Below, piece by piece: positions 46,010 to 57,239 of a stretch of 64,000 nt of DNA. Every line of letters starts with the position of its first letter. Positions within the stretch are counted from its first letter, which is position 1. The stretch covers positions 1-64,000 of the forward strand of contig NZ_UGHY01000002.1 in the NCBI RefSeq assembly GCF_900450995.1. The letters are read 5' to 3'. A program made the position numbers and the translations under genes. The stretch comes from Haemophilus parainfluenzae (GTDB taxonomy: Bacteria > Pseudomonadota > Gammaproteobacteria > Enterobacterales > Pasteurellaceae). The notes beneath the pieces were generated by a model. That model ran no database searches and was not told the DNA's origin. It was given only the letters and a program-made list of their open reading frames with translations.

Positions 46010-46462
46010 TTACCACTTCTCTAACGCTTCTTTATCGCTTTCTCTTGCTTCAATCCAACGTTCACCTTGATTGGTTTGTTCTTTTTTCCAGAACGGCGCT
46101 TTGGATTTTAAGAAGTCCATAATAAATTCATTAGCATGGTAGGCATCACCTCGGTGAGCAGAACTGATGCCGACTAAAACAATTTCATCACCAGTCTGTA
46201 AAAGTCCAACACGATGAATCACAGACACTCGCTGAATATCCCAACGGGCTTTTGCTTGTTCTACAATTTCACGTAAGGCTTTTTCTGTCATTGCGGGATA
46301 ATGTTCTAAGTATAAGCTGGATACCTCATCACCTAAATTAAGATCGCGTACTTTACCCACGAAAATAACCGTTGCGCCAACTGAATGTTGTTCAGAAAGC
46401 CAGTGGTAAACGGCATTTTGATCGAAAGGTTGTTCTTGTACTGAAATTTGAATATCCGTCAT
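46010..46462 (-). CDS. moaE: Molybdopterin synthase large subunit
   Basis: The 150-residue protein contains ATVIFVGKVRDLNLGDEVSS, RVGLLQTGDEIVLVGISSAH, RGDAY and KSKAPFWKKEQ, the MoaE signatures including the catalytic lysines. With MoaD it adds sulphur to precursor Z. Its ATG directly follows the moaD stop. Confidence 0.97.
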   Translation of the reverse strand: MTDIQISVQEQPFDQNAVYHWLSEQHSVGATVIFVGKVRDLNLGDEVSSLYLEHYPAMTEKALREIVEQAKARWDIQRVSVIHRVGLLQTGDEIVLVGISSAHRGDAYHANEFIMDFLKSKAPFWKKEQTNQGERWIEARESDKEALEKW

Positions 46463-46708
46463 TTATCCCCCTGTTACAGGTGGGAAAAACGCAATTTCAT
46501 CACCATTTTTGACCGCACTTTCTAATGGCATCAAGGTTTGATTAATGGCGACTAAAAGCTTCCCTTTTTCTAACGCTAACGCCCATCTATCACCTTTTTG
46601 AGCAAGATGTTCACGCACCGCTTCCGCTGTTGCAAAATCGCCTTCAAGCTGAATAGAATCTTCCCCGATTAATTCTCGAGTTTGAGCAAAAAATAAAACA
46701 TTTAACAT
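46463..46708 (-). CDS. moaD: Molybdopterin synthase sulphur carrier
   Basis: The 81-residue ubiquitin-like protein ends in the required Gly-Gly (FFPPVTGG), which carries a thiocarboxylate. ATG 46708 (MLNVLFFAQTRELIG) is chosen; upstream codons overlap moaC. An uptake core lies inside the gene. Confidence 0.96.
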   Translation of the reverse strand: MLNVLFFAQTRELIGEDSIQLEGDFATAEAVREHLAQKGDRWALALEKGKLLVAINQTLMPLESAVKNGDEIAFFPPVTGG

Positions 46709-46709
46709 C

Positions 46710-47192
46710 TTATTTTTCCTCTGCAATAAAATGACCGGATTTTCCACCGCTCTTTTCTAAGAGGCGAACGTGCTCAATTACAATGTCTTTTTGTACGGCT
46801 TTACACATATCGTAAATGGTTAAGGCTGCTACGCTTGCTGCCGTTAATGCTTCCATTTCTACGCCGGTTTTTCCGGTTAATTTACAAAGAGATTGAATAC
46901 GAACTTGATTGGTTTCAAGTAACGGTTCTAAATTTACTTCTACTTTAGAAAGTAATAAGGGATGGCAAAGTGGGATAAGTTCCCAAGTACGTTTTGCCGC
47001 TTGAATACCCGCAATACGTGCTGTAGCAAATACATCGCCTTTATGATGTTTGCCTTCCACGATCATAGAAAGGGTTTCTTTTGACATGGTCACAATGGCT
47101 TCAGCACGAGCTTCACGAACAGTCTCTGCTTTTGCAGAAACATCCACCATATTGGCTTCGCCTTGAGAATTGATATGCGTAAATGTAGTCAT
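46710..47192 (-). CDS. moaC: Cyclic pyranopterin monophosphate synthase
   Basis: The 160-residue enzyme works after MoaA to make cyclic pyranopterin. It shows [35 protein letters not shown] and [20 protein letters not shown], then YDMCKA. ATG 47192 ([11 protein letters not shown]) is the usual start. It is the second gene of moaACDE; moaB is absent. Confidence 0.97.
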
Positions 47193-47280
47193 AATAAAAT
47201 AAAGTGCGGTTAAAATATTGAATGTTTTACATGTGTGATGAAAGCAAAATAAGTGAACAGTAAAAGTCACCTATTTTCTT

Positions 47281-48294
47281 TTAGCCACCGATAGAGGCTA
47301 AATGATTTCTTACGCCACTATCGCCAACATGCAAGTAATGATGCTCACGTTTGCCTTGAAGTGCAGCAAAAATACGTGCTTGCAAAATATCTTGCTGTTC
47401 ATGGGATTGTAATAAATCACGTAATTCAATGCCTTCTTCACCGAATAAACAAAGATGAAGTTTGCCCTTTGCTGATACTCTAAGACGATTACAGCTTGCG
47501 CAGAAATTCTTTTCATAAGGCATGATTAAACCAATTTCGCCTGCATAATCAGGATGTGTGAAGACTTTTGCAGGGCCATCTGTATGGGATTTATGCTGTA
47601 ATGTCCAACCATTTTTTAGCAATTTATCCGCTAATACTTGTCCTGAAAGATGGAATTTATCAAAGAAACTATCCATTTCGCCCGTTTGCATGAGTTCGAT
47701 AAAGCGCATTTGAATTGGGCGATCTTTCACCCATACAAGGAATTGCTCAAACTCTTTGTCATTCAAATTTTTCATCAAAACTGAATTGACTTTGACTTTG
47801 TTGTAGCCTACTTCAAATGCACGATCGATACCACGCATCACGTCATCAAATTTATTGATACCCGTAATTTGGTGGAACATTTTTGGATCTAAGCTATCAA
47901 CACTGACGTTAATGGACGTAATCCCTGCTTTTCTCCAATCAGCCACATCTTTTGCCATGCGATAGCCATTTGTCGTGACAGCTAATTGACGAATGCCATC
48001 AATATTAGCAATGCTTTCAGCAATAGAAATAAAATCTTTGCGTAAAGTCGGTTCGCCACCCGTTAAACGGATTTTTTCAGTGCCCATTTCAGCAAACGCT
48101 TGAGCAAGATGGGTAATTTCTTTTAAGGTTAAGAAACTTGGTTTGTTAGCTTCGGGTTGATAACCATCAGGTAAACAATAGGTACAACGAAAATTACACT
48201 GATCGGTAATCGACAGTCGTAGATAGTAATATTGGCGTTGGAAAGGATCGACTAAGCGAGACTCTCCTACGTTCTTGATAGGAATGGATTGCAT
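47281..48294 (-). CDS. moaA: GTP 3',8-cyclase
   Basis: The 337-residue radical SAM enzyme has the N-terminal cluster motif CNFRCTYC (residues 33-40) and the C-terminal cluster cysteines in [20 protein letters not shown]. The C-terminal GG pair (ASIGG) needed for activity is present. First gene of the molybdopterin operon, behind a structured leader. Divergent from ybhK, as in E. coli. Confidence 0.98.
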   Translation of the reverse strand: MQSIPIKNVGESRLVDPFQRQYYYLRLSITDQCNFRCTYCLPDGYQPEANKPSFLTLKEITHLAQAFAEMGTEKIRLTGGEPTLRKDFISIAESIANIDGIRQLAVTTNGYRMAKDVADWRKAGITSINVSVDSLDPKMFHQITGINKFDDVMRGIDRAFEVGYNKVKVNSVLMKNLNDKEFEQFLVWVKDRPIQMRFIELMQTGEMDSFFDKFHLSGQVLADKLLKNGWTLQHKSHTDGPAKVFTHPDYAGEIGLIMPYEKNFCASCNRLRVSAKGKLHLCLFGEEGIELRDLLQSHEQQDILQARIFAALQGKREHHYLHVGDSGVRNHLASIGG

Positions 48295-48314
48295 TTTACA
48301 CCTTTCTAAATATG

Positions 48315-48414
48315 GAGAGGATAAACCGTTTCCAGCGTATCCCTGAATAACATACCGCGTTATTGGCTTGCCACCGTATTTCTTGTGAAACTTAGGCTAA
48401 ACAAGCTCGGAGTT
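48315..48414 (-). promoter_or_regulatory. Moco-type riboswitch upstream of moaA
   Basis: The 120-base moaA leader contains ACTCCGAGC near its 5' end, GGTGGCAAGCC in the middle, an AATAACGCGG / ATGTTATT pairing and ATACGCTGGAAACGG near the 3' end. Position, size and the CCGAGC and GGTGGC...GCC elements fit the Moco motif found before moaA in gammaproteobacteria. The boundaries are approximate. Confidence 0.72.
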
Positions 48415-48581
48415 ATGCGTTAAAAATAAATTGTGCTGGTATTGTAATAAAAGCAAGCGGTTAATAGCAATAATTTGGTAGAATAACCCGACTATATTGA
48501 TAAAAATAACAGAATTAACCTATATAAAAAAATATATAACATTATTTTTTATAATAATTTATAGGTAAAAAAGGAAGAAAA

Positions 48582-49526
48582 ATGTCTGATTTATCTCGTC
48601 ACAGCCGTCATGAACATTTAGACGAAATCAAACATATTGTTGCCATTGGTGGTGGTCATGGATTAGGACGTGTATTATCGGCGCTTAGTTTTATGAAAGA
48701 GCGTTTAACCGGTATTGTCACCACCACAGATAACGGCGGTTCAACGGGTCGCATTCGCCAAGAACAAGGTGGTATCGCATGGGGCGATCTGCGTAATTGC
48801 TTAAACCAAATCATCATTGAGCCAAGCACAGCCTCCGCATTATTTGAATACCGCTTTACTGGCGAAGGTGAACTTTCTGGGCATAATTTAGGTAATTTAA
48901 TGCTCAAAGCCTTAGAAGATATGCATATTCGCCCTATTGAAGCCATTAACTTAATTCGTGAATTACTCAAAGTAAAATCTCATATTATTCCCATGTCAGA
49001 AGAACCTGTTCATCTTGCCGCGAGTTTAGGTTCAGGCTCCAGCATTGTAGGTGAAGTGAGCATTGATAATTTAACAGAATTACCCCGATCACTTTTCTTA
49101 GTGCCTATGGTTAAAGCCGCACAAGAAGCCATCCAAGCATTGGAGCAAGCAGAAGTCATTTTACTTGGTCCAGGGAGTTTCATGACGAGCATTATGCCAC
49201 CATTATTATTACCTGAATTAGCGACTGCCCTGCGTAATAGCAAAGCGAAAGTAATTTTTATTGATAATTTAGGGGTAGAAATTGGCGCTGCCTCTCAGCT
49301 TTCACTGGCTGATCGTATTCAGAAAATTAATGAAATCGTCGGCAAATCCGTTATTGATGGTACTATAACCCCTTATCGTGAACAAAGTGCGGTCGATTTG
49401 TCTGCGATTTCTCCCGTTAAAATCTTGGCTAAACGCTTGAATGCAGATGATATCAGCTATCGTCATGACCGAACGTTACTTGCCAAAGCTATCGATGAAT
49501 TAGTGGGTGAATTAGATTACGAATAA
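48582..49526 (+). CDS. ybhK: YvcK/CofD-like protein YbhK
   Basis: The 314-residue protein starts MSDLSRHSRHEHLDEIKHIV and shows AIGGGHGLGRVLSALS, TTTDNGGSTGRIR, and GPGSFMTSIMPPLLLPEL, typical of the YvcK gluconeogenesis-factor family, which binds UDP-sugars and affects cell shape and carbon use in Bacillus. It is divergent from moaA. A GGAAG site precedes ATG. The biochemical role in this group is not known. Confidence 0.93.
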   Translation: MSDLSRHSRHEHLDEIKHIVAIGGGHGLGRVLSALSFMKERLTGIVTTTDNGGSTGRIRQEQGGIAWGDLRNCLNQIIIEPSTASALFEYRFTGEGELSGHNLGNLMLKALEDMHIRPIEAINLIRELLKVKSHIIPMSEEPVHLAASLGSGSSIVGEVSIDNLTELPRSLFLVPMVKAAQEAIQALEQAEVILLGPGSFMTSIMPPLLLPELATALRNSKAKVIFIDNLGVEIGAASQLSLADRIQKINEIVGKSVIDGTITPYREQSAVDLSAISPVKILAKRLNADDISYRHDRTLLAKAIDELVGELDYE

Positions 49527-49529
49527 AAA

Positions 49530-49555
49530 ACCGCACGTTAAAGTGCGGTCATTTT
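49530..49555 (+). terminator. Uptake-sequence-pair terminator after ybhK
   Basis: ACCGCAC and GTGCGGT pair around a 6-nt loop, then CATTTT. The IS begins at its end. Confidence 0.7.
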
Positions 49556-49612
49556 GATCTGCACCCCAAAAGTTGGACTCAACAAACCAACAATTGAGGT
49601 GCAGATTTTTTT

Positions 49613-49966
49613 ATGGGTAAACACTACACAATCGAATTTAAATTACAGGCTCTCCAACCTATTTTGAATGGAAAAATGAGTATTAGAGAAGCTGCGCGTT
49701 TTTACAATATTCCTTCCAACGCCTTAGTCGGGACATGGTTGAAACGGTTTGAAAAAAGTGGCATAAAAGGACTTATTCCCCGTAAACCATCAGGACGACC
49801 GCCGATGAAACCCAAATATGCAAAAATGCCACCGCCACCCAAAACTGAAGAAGACCGTTTACGCCTGAGAATTTTACAACTTGAAGCGGAGGTGGCCTAC
49901 CTAAAGGAGTTGAGAAGGCTCAGACTTCAGGACGAAGCCGAGCAACGGAAATTATCCAAAGGTTAA
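49613..49966 (+). CDS. IS3-family transposase OrfA
   Basis: The 117-residue protein has a helix-turn-helix (MGKHYTIEFKLQALQPILNG, SIREAARFYNIPSNALVGTW) and a C-terminal leucine-zipper helix (LRLRILQLEAEVAYLKELRR). It binds the IS ends. Its end overlaps orfB, which would be made by -1 frameshifting as an OrfAB fusion. Confidence 0.88.
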   Translation: MGKHYTIEFKLQALQPILNGKMSIREAARFYNIPSNALVGTWLKRFEKSGIKGLIPRKPSGRPPMKPKYAKMPPPPKTEEDRLRLRILQLEAEVAYLKELRRLRLQDEAEQRKLSKG

Positions 49967-50775
49967 GAACACGCTATCCGTTAAAATGGCTTTTAGGTTT
50001 TGCACAGTTAGCGCGTAGTACGTTTTTTGCTAAACTTCAGATTAAACCGGATAAGGATGAGCAGCTGAAAAAGGCCATTAAACGCATCAAAGCCAATCAT
50101 CCTGATTATGGCTACCGACGAGTTCATGCCAGCTTGCCAGGCGTGAATCATAAAAAAGTTCAACGTTTAATGCAGACACTTGGGCTTCAAGTGCAGTCAA
50201 GAAAAAGCAAGAAATTGACGACCTATCGAGGCACGATAGGGGGATTGCACCGAATCATCTTGAACGCGATTTTAGTGCAACGGCCCCGAAACAAAAATGG
50301 GTGACCGATATCACAGAGTTTAAGACGAAAGATGGGAGTAAAGTCTATTTATCCCCAATTTTAGACTTATTTAACAATGAGATAGTCTCCTATAATCTCA
50401 GCTATTCCCCAAACTGGGCGCAAGTAGAGGACATGTTAATGCAAGCTGTCAAAGGATTAAATAAAGCTTGTGGTGTCATTTTGCATTCAGACCAGGGATG
50501 GCAATATCAAATGGTAGCTTATCGTCGAATCTTGGCTGAACATGGCATCATTCAAAGTATGTCGAGAAAAGGGAATTGCTTAGATAACGCCGCAATGGAA
50601 AGTTTCTTTGGGCGATTAAAAACGGAATGTTTTTATGGTCGGGAATTTAAAACAAAAGAAGAGAGGAGATAGTTGATGCTGTCAGAGATTATTTGGATTA
50701 CTATAATCATCGACGGATTCAACTAAAATTAAAAGGACTGAGTCCGATACAATATCGAAAACAATCCTTTAAATA
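49900..50775 (+). pseudogene. IS3-family transposase OrfB (DDE), broken
   Basis: The DDE catalytic part reads KWVTDITEF, ILHSDQGWQY and ESFFGRLKTE (D, D, E). The frame before it is EIIQRLRTRYPLKWLLGF..., -1 relative to orfA. Two further breaks are visible: one G missing from the run near 50237 (restored: RGTIGGIAPNHLERDF), and an extra AG near 50660 that puts a stop in the last 35 codons (restored: REFKTKEEIVDAVRDYLDYY, then NHRRIQLKLKGLSPIQYRKQ). As read the copy cannot make transposase. The start coordinate is approximate. Confidence 0.82.
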
Positions 50776-50810
50776 ACAGTCTAACTTTTTGGGGTCAGAT
50801 CATTTTTTGC

Positions 50811-52262
50811 TTATTTTTTCCCGAAAACTCTCACATTCGTGAAACCATTTTCTTTTAAATAAAGCGCTTGCAGTTTACTCATCACGCCTCGTTCACAGTA
50901 AAGCACATAGTTTTTACTTTGATCTAATGAGCCGAATTGTGAAGATAATTTATAAAACGGTAATTGCATCACTTGATGCTCGTCTGATTCAAATGGATTT
51001 TCATCTGTCTCTTCAGGGCTACGAATATCTAAAATAATATCGTTTTCACCAAGCACTGAAATGGTATCTACTTCTACCACTTCTTTCTCCGCTTCTTCTG
51101 CAATTTGGCGAATATCTAAATATTGTGCATTTTCAACCGCACTTTCCAATACGCCAAAATCAAAGTGATTTTCTTCTTCAAGAATTTTTTCACGTACCGC
51201 TTTGATTGTTGGATTTTTAGAAATCACCCCACAGAACTCCGGCATTGATTTAGCAATATCATCTGTGCCGATCTCTTTCGCCATTGCGATAATTTGTTCT
51301 TTATCATGGGTAATAAGTGGACGTAATACTAATGCATCGGATGCTTCATCAATTAAGCGTAAATTGGTTAAAGTTTGGCTTGAAACTTGTCCGAGTGCTT
51401 CGCCGGTAACAATGGCTTGAATATCAAAACGTTGTGCAACTTTACTTGCAGCACGCACCATCATTCGTTTTAACACAACGCCCATTTGGCCGTTATCGAC
51501 TTTCTCTAAAATCTCGCCCACTACGCCTTCAAAAGGAATGGCAATAAAACGGACTTTATGGGATGAGCTATAACGATTCCAAATATGGTAAGCCATTTGT
51601 TTCACGCCAATTTCATGGGCAGCACCACCCAAATTGAAGAAACAGTAATGCACACGTGAACCACGGCGAATAAGCATATAACTGGATACGCCTGAATCAA
51701 AGCCACCTGAAATCAATGAAAGCACATCTTCTTGTGTCCCAATTGGATAACCACCAAGACCAACATGACGAGCTCTCACCAGCATCATTTTGTCATCTTC
51801 AATATCAATACGAACGGTTACATCAGGATTTTTTAAGCGTACTTTTGCGCTTTCAATATGCTGATTTAAACCACCACCAATATAACGTTCTGCTTCAATG
51901 GAACTAAAATCATGTTTCCCTTTGCGTTTTACACGTACACAAAAAGTTTTGTTTTCAAGTTGATCGGCAACATCCGCTAACGTCAATTCAAAGATATGAT
52001 GTAAATCAGTAAACGGTTTTTCTTCCACTTCTAAAAAATGATGAATACCTGGAATGCGTTGTAAAAGCGCAATCAACTCTTCACGATTGGCTTCATTTTT
52101 TGAGCGCACTTCAATGTAATCCCAATGACGAACAACCGCTATTTCTTCATCATATTTCTGTAAAATATTGCGGATATTAGATGTCAAAATTTTTGCGAAA
52201 CGCTTACGCACGGTTTCGCTTTTAATCATAATTTCAGGAAAAAGTTTAACGATAAATTTCAT
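50811..52262 (-). CDS. thiI: tRNA 4-thiouridine sulphurtransferase
   Basis: The 483-residue protein has a THUMP domain, a PP-loop ([20 protein letters not shown]) and a C-terminal rhodanese domain with the catalytic cysteine in [11 protein letters not shown]. It makes s4U in tRNA and delivers sulphur for thiamine. It is divergent from xseB. An IS lies eight bases beyond its stop, so its own terminator may have been displaced. Confidence 0.97.
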   Translation of the reverse strand: MKFIVKLFPEIMIKSETVRKRFAKILTSNIRNILQKYDEEIAVVRHWDYIEVRSKNEANREELIALLQRIPGIHHFLEVEEKPFTDLHHIFELTLADVADQLENKTFCVRVKRKGKHDFSSIEAERYIGGGLNQHIESAKVRLKNPDVTVRIDIEDDKMMLVRARHVGLGGYPIGTQEDVLSLISGGFDSGVSSYMLIRRGSRVHYCFFNLGGAAHEIGVKQMAYHIWNRYSSSHKVRFIAIPFEGVVGEILEKVDNGQMGVVLKRMMVRAASKVAQRFDIQAIVTGEALGQVSSQTLTNLRLIDEASDALVLRPLITHDKEQIIAMAKEIGTDDIAKSMPEFCGVISKNPTIKAVREKILEEENHFDFGVLESAVENAQYLDIRQIAEEAEKEVVEVDTISVLGENDIILDIRSPEETDENPFESDEHQVMQLPFYKLSSQFGSLDQSKNYVLYCERGVMSKLQALYLKENGFTNVRVFGKK

Positions 52263-52288
52263 AATAATCTGTGAATAATAAAAAATGG

Positions 52289-52398
52289 CCGTATTGTACG
52301 CTAAATTCCAGATCCCACAAAGTTCAAATTCTCACGAAAAACTGACCGCACTTTGAAATAAGTTTTTAACATCCCTATAAAAATCAAGTACAATACGG
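52289..52398. promoter_or_regulatory. Divergent thiI / xseB promoter region with mirrored -10 boxes
   Basis: CCGTATTGTAC (52289-52299) and GTACAATACGG (52388-52398) are perfect inverted copies 88 bases apart. Each contains TACAAT, a good -10 box facing its own gene. A TTTAAC hexamer lies 18 bases before the right copy. Confidence 0.5.
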
Positions 52399-52429
52399 AG
52401 CAATTTATTCATCTGAAAAGGATAATTTA

Positions 52430-52672
52430 ATGGCGCGTAAACCAGCAAATGCTGAACCTGATTTTGAAACAACACTTGCACAATTAGAAACGATTGTGAC
52501 AAAACTTGAAAGCGGTGAATTGCCATTGGAAGATGCGCTGAAAGAATTTGAGAACGGCATTAAATTGGCTCAACTTGGTCAAGAGCGCTTGCAACAAGCA
52601 GAACAACGTATTCAAATTTTGTTACAAAAAAGCGAAACCGCCCCATTAAGTGATTATCAAGGGGACGAGTAA
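52430..52672 (+). CDS. xseB: Exodeoxyribonuclease VII small subunit
   Basis: The 80-residue helical protein ([35 protein letters not shown]) ends [15 protein letters not shown]. It associates with XseA to form ExoVII. AAGGA precedes ATG. First gene of xseB-ispA-dxs, three bases before ispA. Confidence 0.97.
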   Translation: MARKPANAEPDFETTLAQLETIVTKLESGELPLEDALKEFENGIKLAQLGQERLQQAEQRIQILLQKSETAPLSDYQGDE

Positions 52673-52675
52673 TTC

Positions 52676-53569
52676 ATGAGTTATCAATTCGGCACTGAAC
52701 TCAAACAAGTTCAAGATCGCATTAATCAGTTTTTAGCTAATCAATTTGAAGAAATTGACTCTTATAATGCCCCTTTGCGTGATGCCATGAAATATGGCTT
52801 ATTGCTAGGCGGTAAACGCGTTCGTCCTTTTCTTGTCTATGCAACGGGTAAAATGCTAGGGGCAGAAATGCCAGCTCTAGATTACGCCTCCGCAGCCATT
52901 GAATCTATCCATGCTTATTCTTTAATCCATGATGATTTGCCTGCCATGGACAACGATGAACTTCGTCGTGGTCAACCAACTTGTCATATTGCTTTTGATG
53001 AAGCGACTGCCATTTTAGCTGGCGATGCGTTACAAACTTTTGCCTTTGAAATTCTTACGCAAGCCCCTTCTCTTTCTGCAGAACAAAAATTGCAATTAGT
53101 GAAAGTATTGGCTCAAGCATCTGGCGTACAAGGTATGTGTTTAGGGCAAAGTTTAGATTTAATTTCAGAGCATAAACAAGTTAATTTAACCGAATTAGAG
53201 CTTATTCATCGCAACAAAACTGGTGCATTGCTAACGGCCGCATTAAAAATGGGTTTTATCTGTTCGCCTCACTTTGAAAACAAAGAATTAGCGCAACAAC
53301 TAGAACGTTATTCACAAGCCATTGGTCTGGCTTTCCAAGTACAAGATGACATTTTAGATATTGAAGGTGACAGTGCGGAAATCGGTAAACCGGTGGGATC
53401 TGATTTAGATTTAGATAAAAGCACTTATCCAAAGCTATTAGGGTTAGAGGGCGCAAAACAAAAAGCGCAAGAACTCTATCAAACCGCCTTACATGAATTA
53501 GACAATTTACCTTTTGATACTACCGCATTACGCGCATTAGCTAAATTTATTGTCAACCGTAAAAGTTAA
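52676..53569 (+). CDS. ispA: Farnesyl diphosphate synthase
   Basis: The 297-residue prenyl transferase has the two Asp-rich motifs, [13 protein letters not shown] and [13 protein letters not shown], plus GGKRVRPFL. It makes C15 diphosphate for quinone and cell-wall lipid synthesis. Second gene of the operon; 70 bases with an uptake core separate it from dxs. Confidence 0.97.
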   Translation: MSYQFGTELKQVQDRINQFLANQFEEIDSYNAPLRDAMKYGLLLGGKRVRPFLVYATGKMLGAEMPALDYASAAIESIHAYSLIHDDLPAMDNDELRRGQPTCHIAFDEATAILAGDALQTFAFEILTQAPSLSAEQKLQLVKVLAQASGVQGMCLGQSLDLISEHKQVNLTELELIHRNKTGALLTAALKMGFICSPHFENKELAQQLERYSQAIGLAFQVQDDILDIEGDSAEIGKPVGSDLDLDKSTYPKLLGLEGAKQKAQELYQTALHELDNLPFDTTALRALAKFIVNRKS

Positions 53570-53639
53570 TAGTGACAGCACTGACTTTGATTTTTCAAAG
53601 TGCGGTCACTTTTTTTCACATTTTAGGACTAACGAATAT

Positions 53640-55493
53640 ATGAACAACTATCCTCTTTTATCCTTAATTAATTCGCCGGAAGATTTGCGTCTTTTGAATA
53701 AAGATCAGCTTCCGCAACTTTGTCAGGAGTTACGGAGTTATCTGTTGGAGTCTGTTAGTCAAACCAGTGGTCATTTAGCATCTGGTCTTGGTACCGTTGA
53801 ATTGACTGTTGCATTACACTACATTTTTAAAACCCCTTTTGATCAATTAATTTGGGATGTGGGCCATCAAGCTTATCCACATAAAATCTTAACAGGTCGT
53901 CGTGATCAAATGTCCACTATTCGCCAAAAAGGCGGCATTCATCCTTTTCCTTGGCGTGAAGAAAGTGAGTTTGATGTATTAAGTGTGGGTCACTCTTCTA
54001 CTTCAATCAGTGCAGGACTAGGGATTGCAGTTGCGGCAGAACGTGAAAATGCAGGTCGCAAAACCGTTTGTGTAATTGGTGATGGTGCAATCACTGCGGG
54101 GATGGCATTTGAAGCCTTAAACCATGCAGGTTCTTTGCATACGGATATGTTGGTCATTTTAAATGACAATGAAATGTCTATTTCTGAAAATGTCGGCGCA
54201 TTAAATAATCATCTAGCCCGTATTTTCTCTGGTTCATTATATTCAACAGTTCGTGATGGCAGTAAGAAAATTTTAGATAAAGTGCCAACTGTTAAAAACT
54301 TTATGAAGAAAACCGAAGAGCACATGAAAGGTGTGATGTTCTCTCCAGAAAGTACGCTTTTTGAAGAGCTCGGTTTTAACTATATTGGACCAATTGACGG
54401 GCATAATATTGATGAATTAATTGCTACCTTAAGCAATATGCGCGATCTTAAAGGCCCACAATTCTTACACATCAAAACTAAAAAAGGAAAAGGTTACGAG
54501 CCTGCAGAAAAAGACCCGATCGGTTTCCATGGCGTACCAAAATTTGACCCAACAAGTGGCCAACTTCCTAAATCAAATGCCAAACCAACCTATTCAAAAA
54601 TCTTTGGCGATTGGTTATGTGAAATGGCGGAACAAGACGATAAATTAGCCGGTATTACCCCTGCAATGCGTGAAGGTTCTGGCATGGTAGAATTTTCAGA
54701 ACGATTCCCACAACAATATTTTGATGTTGCCATCGCTGAGCAACATGCGGTCACCTTTGCAGCCGGTCTTGCAATTGGCGGTTATAAACCTGTTGTAGCC
54801 ATTTATTCTACCTTCTTACAACGTGCTTATGATCAGCTTATTCATGATGTCGCCATTCAAAACTTACCTGTTCTCTTTGCCATCGATCGTGCTGGCATCG
54901 TAGGTGCTGATGGTCAGACTCACCAAGGTGCTTTTGATTTAAGTTTTATGCGCTGCATTCCAAATATGATCATTATGACACCAAGTGATGAAAATGAATG
55001 TCGCCAAATGCTTTACACTGGTTATAAATGTGGTAAACCTGCTGCGGTACGTTATCCGCGTGGAAATGCAATCGGAGTAGAATTAACCCCACTTGCAGAA
55101 TTAGAAATTGGTCGTTCAAAAATGGTTCGTGAGGGTGAAAAAATCGCGATTCTGAATTTTGGAACACTCTTACCTGCTGCTTTATCTGTAGCAGAAAAAC
55201 TCAATGCGACTATTGTCGATATGCGCTTTGTGAAACCAATTGATGAAGCTCGTATTCTAGAAGTGGCAAATACCCATGATGTCATTGTGACATTGGAAGA
55301 AAATGCGATTCAAGGTGGTGCAGGTTCTGCGGTTTCAGAAGTGCTAAATTCTCATGGAAAAACAACCGCACTTTTACAGCTCGGTTTACCTGATATTTTT
55401 ATTCCGCAAGGTACACAACAAGAAACGCTTGCTGAAATTCAATTAGATGAAAAAGGGATTAAAGAGCAAATTATTGCCTTTATAAAGGGCTAA
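53640..55493 (+). CDS. dxs: 1-deoxy-D-xylulose-5-phosphate synthase
   Basis: The 617-residue thiamine-dependent enzyme is the first of the MEP isoprenoid pathway. It shows [34 protein letters not shown] (diphosphate-binding) and [23 protein letters not shown] 53640 ([12 protein letters not shown]) is chosen; upstream in-frame codons run through the uptake core and lack homology. The substrate of IspA comes from this pathway, explaining the operon. Confidence 0.97.
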   Translation: MNNYPLLSLINSPEDLRLLNKDQLPQLCQELRSYLLESVSQTSGHLASGLGTVELTVALHYIFKTPFDQLIWDVGHQAYPHKILTGRRDQMSTIRQKGGIHPFPWREESEFDVLSVGHSSTSISAGLGIAVAAERENAGRKTVCVIGDGAITAGMAFEALNHAGSLHTDMLVILNDNEMSISENVGALNNHLARIFSGSLYSTVRDGSKKILDKVPTVKNFMKKTEEHMKGVMFSPESTLFEELGFNYIGPIDGHNIDELIATLSNMRDLKGPQFLHIKTKKGKGYEPAEKDPIGFHGVPKFDPTSGQLPKSNAKPTYSKIFGDWLCEMAEQDDKLAGITPAMREGSGMVEFSERFPQQYFDVAIAEQHAVTFAAGLAIGGYKPVVAIYSTFLQRAYDQLIHDVAIQNLPVLFAIDRAGIVGADGQTHQGAFDLSFMRCIPNMIIMTPSDENECRQMLYTGYKCGKPAAVRYPRGNAIGVELTPLAELEIGRSKMVREGEKIAILNFGTLLPAALSVAEKLNATIVDMRFVKPIDEARILEVANTHDVIVTLEENAIQGGAGSAVSEVLNSHGKTTALLQLGLPDIFIPQGTQQETLAEIQLDEKGIKEQIIAFIKG

Positions 55494-55639
55494 ATTCGTT
55501 CATTTGGGTTTAATTTTGATATTTTTAAAAAATTTTTCAAAAATATCGAACTATTTCAAAAACACACAGTCTGATACATTGCTAGTGCACTGCATATTGC
55601 AGTTATCTTTTTGAAGTTTCTTATAAATTAAGACCTCCC

Positions 55640-55669
55640 CGCTATTCAAGTTTTGAGTAGCGTTTTTTT
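55640..55669 (+). terminator. Terminator of xseB-ispA-dxs
   Basis: CGCTATTC and GAGTAGCG pair with one mismatch around a 7-nt loop and are followed by seven T. Confidence 0.75.
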
Positions 55670-55685
55670 CTTTTTGGGAGGTAAT

Positions 55686-55710
55686 AAAAAAGGACGCTTT
55701 TCAGCGTCCT
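55686..55710 (-). terminator. Terminator of infC-rpmI-rplT
   Basis: The stem AGGACGC with GCGTCCT has a 6-nt loop. On the minus strand it is followed by TTTTTTATT. Confidence 0.82.
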
Positions 55711-55736
55711 AATTTTTGAATCTAAACTTTAAAAAA

Positions 55737-56093
<357 letters not shown>

Positions 56094-56156
56094 TTAATCT
56101 CCTATGTAATATTTTTAACTAATTTAACTAATCGTACGTTTCGCTTAAATAACGGC

Positions 56157-56354
56157 TTATGCGTATGGTAAGCAAGCTACTACTAAAACTTGGTCTGCTT
56201 TCGCAACCATTGATTTATGACGTAAATGACGTTTACGTTTAGTTGTCTTTTTAGTCAAAATATGACGTAAGTGAGATTGTTTACGTTTGAAACCGCCTGA
56301 AGCTGTTTTTTTGAAACGCTTAGCAGCACCACGTACTGTTTTAATTTTAGGCAT
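56157..56354 (-). CDS. rpmI: Ribosomal protein bL35
   Basis: The 65-residue protein [20 protein letters not shown] is in the 50S subunit. ATG 56354 is the family start; a longer frame adds MRSFLT without support. It lies 66 bases before rplT. Confidence 0.98.
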
Positions 56355-56379
56355 TGTTAAAAAACTCCGCATTTTAAGT

Positions 56380-56545
56380 TAAACACATAATTAGGCGAAT
56401 CCGAAGATTACTTGTAAGCACTAATTATTCCAATATGGCAAATTGAATTGCCCTTCTCCAAAAGCAATTAGGCTGCGTAGTTTGCCCAATGTGCAGTTGT
56501 ATTCTCACCGAAGTGAAAATTCGATTATCTAGATCAAATCTAAAT
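56380..56545 (-). promoter_or_regulatory. Possible L20 autoregulatory leader upstream of rpmI
   Basis: The 197-base gap between infC and rpmI contains a UUCG-capped hairpin (TTTTCAC-TTCG-GTGAGAA) and a GGGCAATTC / AATTTGCC pairing. In E. coli the same gap binds L20. The match is by position and structure, not sequence. Confidence 0.35.
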
Positions 56546-56551
56546 AAAAAA

Positions 56552-57094
56552 TTATTTTTTCTTAGGTGCTAACACCATTACCGCTTGGCGACCTTCTAAT
56601 TTACCCGGTGCAGATTCCACTACTGAAATGTCAGCCAAATCGTTTTTAACGCGTTCTAATACGTCTAAACCGATATCTTGGTGAGCCATTTCACGGCCAC
56701 GGAAACGTACGGTAATTTTCGCTTTATCGCCATCTTCTAAAAAACGGATTAAGCTACGTAATTTAACTTGGTAGTCACCTTCGTCCGTACCTGGACGAAA
56801 TTTAATTTCCTTCACTTGTACAACTTTTTGCTTTTTCTTCTGTTCTTTTGCAGTTTTACTCTTTTCATAGAGGAACTTGCCGTAGTTCATAATACGACAA
56901 ACCGGTGGTTCGGCATTCGGACTGATCTCAACTAAATCAAGCGCTGCTTGTTCTGCCATCTCTAAGGCCTGTTGAATTGATACAATCCCCGCTTGTTCAC
57001 CATCTTGGTCAATCAAACGAACTTCTTTTACTCGAATTTCATCGTTAATGCGATTCGGGCGGTTAGCTGCCGGAGCTTTTTTTACGGTTTTAAT
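56552..57094 (-). CDS. infC: Translation initiation factor IF-3
   Basis: The 180-residue factor binds 30S and checks start codons. No ATG is available at the right place; the frame extends to ATT AAA ACC at 57094 with AAGGA eight bases upstream, giving [20 protein letters not shown]. An AUU start is the classic self-regulating infC start and gives exactly 180 residues, the E. coli length. The ATG-like start at [10 protein letters not shown] would lose the conserved RPNRIND segment. First gene of infC-rpmI-rplT. Confidence 0.96.
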   Translation of the reverse strand: MKTVKKAPAANRPNRINDEIRVKEVRLIDQDGEQAGIVSIQQALEMAEQAALDLVEISPNAEPPVCRIMNYGKFLYEKSKTAKEQKKKQKVVQVKEIKFRPGTDEGDYQVKLRSLIRFLEDGDKAKITVRFRGREMAHQDIGLDVLERVKNDLADISVVESAPGKLEGRQAVMVLAPKKK

Positions 57095-57239
57095 AATATT
57101 ATTCCTTCTATTTATTTAAGATAAAACCCACTGCATTTAAAACAGAAGATTTCTTCAATCATTTGCTATAAAAACAAGCAAAAAACGGGCAAAATTTTAT
57201 AGTATTTGCCACGTTTATGCAACAAGGATTTCTATTCCT

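Larger units (their letters stand above)
49555..50802 (+). mobile_element. IS3-family (IS150-group) insertion sequence
   Basis: The left end TGATCTGCACCCCAAAAGTT and the complement of the right end (TGATCTGACCCCAAAAAGTT) are imperfect inverted repeats of about 25 bases. The flanks show TTT on both sides, a possible 3-bp duplication, though the T-rich context makes it weak. It is 1248 bp with orfA and orfB in a -1 relation. It lies between the ybhK terminator and the thiI stop codon, eight bases from the latter, so it breaks no gene. Confidence 0.9.

Noticed and set aside
53550..53639. N-terminal extension of dxs
   Set aside because: It reads through an uptake sequence and overlaps ispA; MNNYPLL is the family start.
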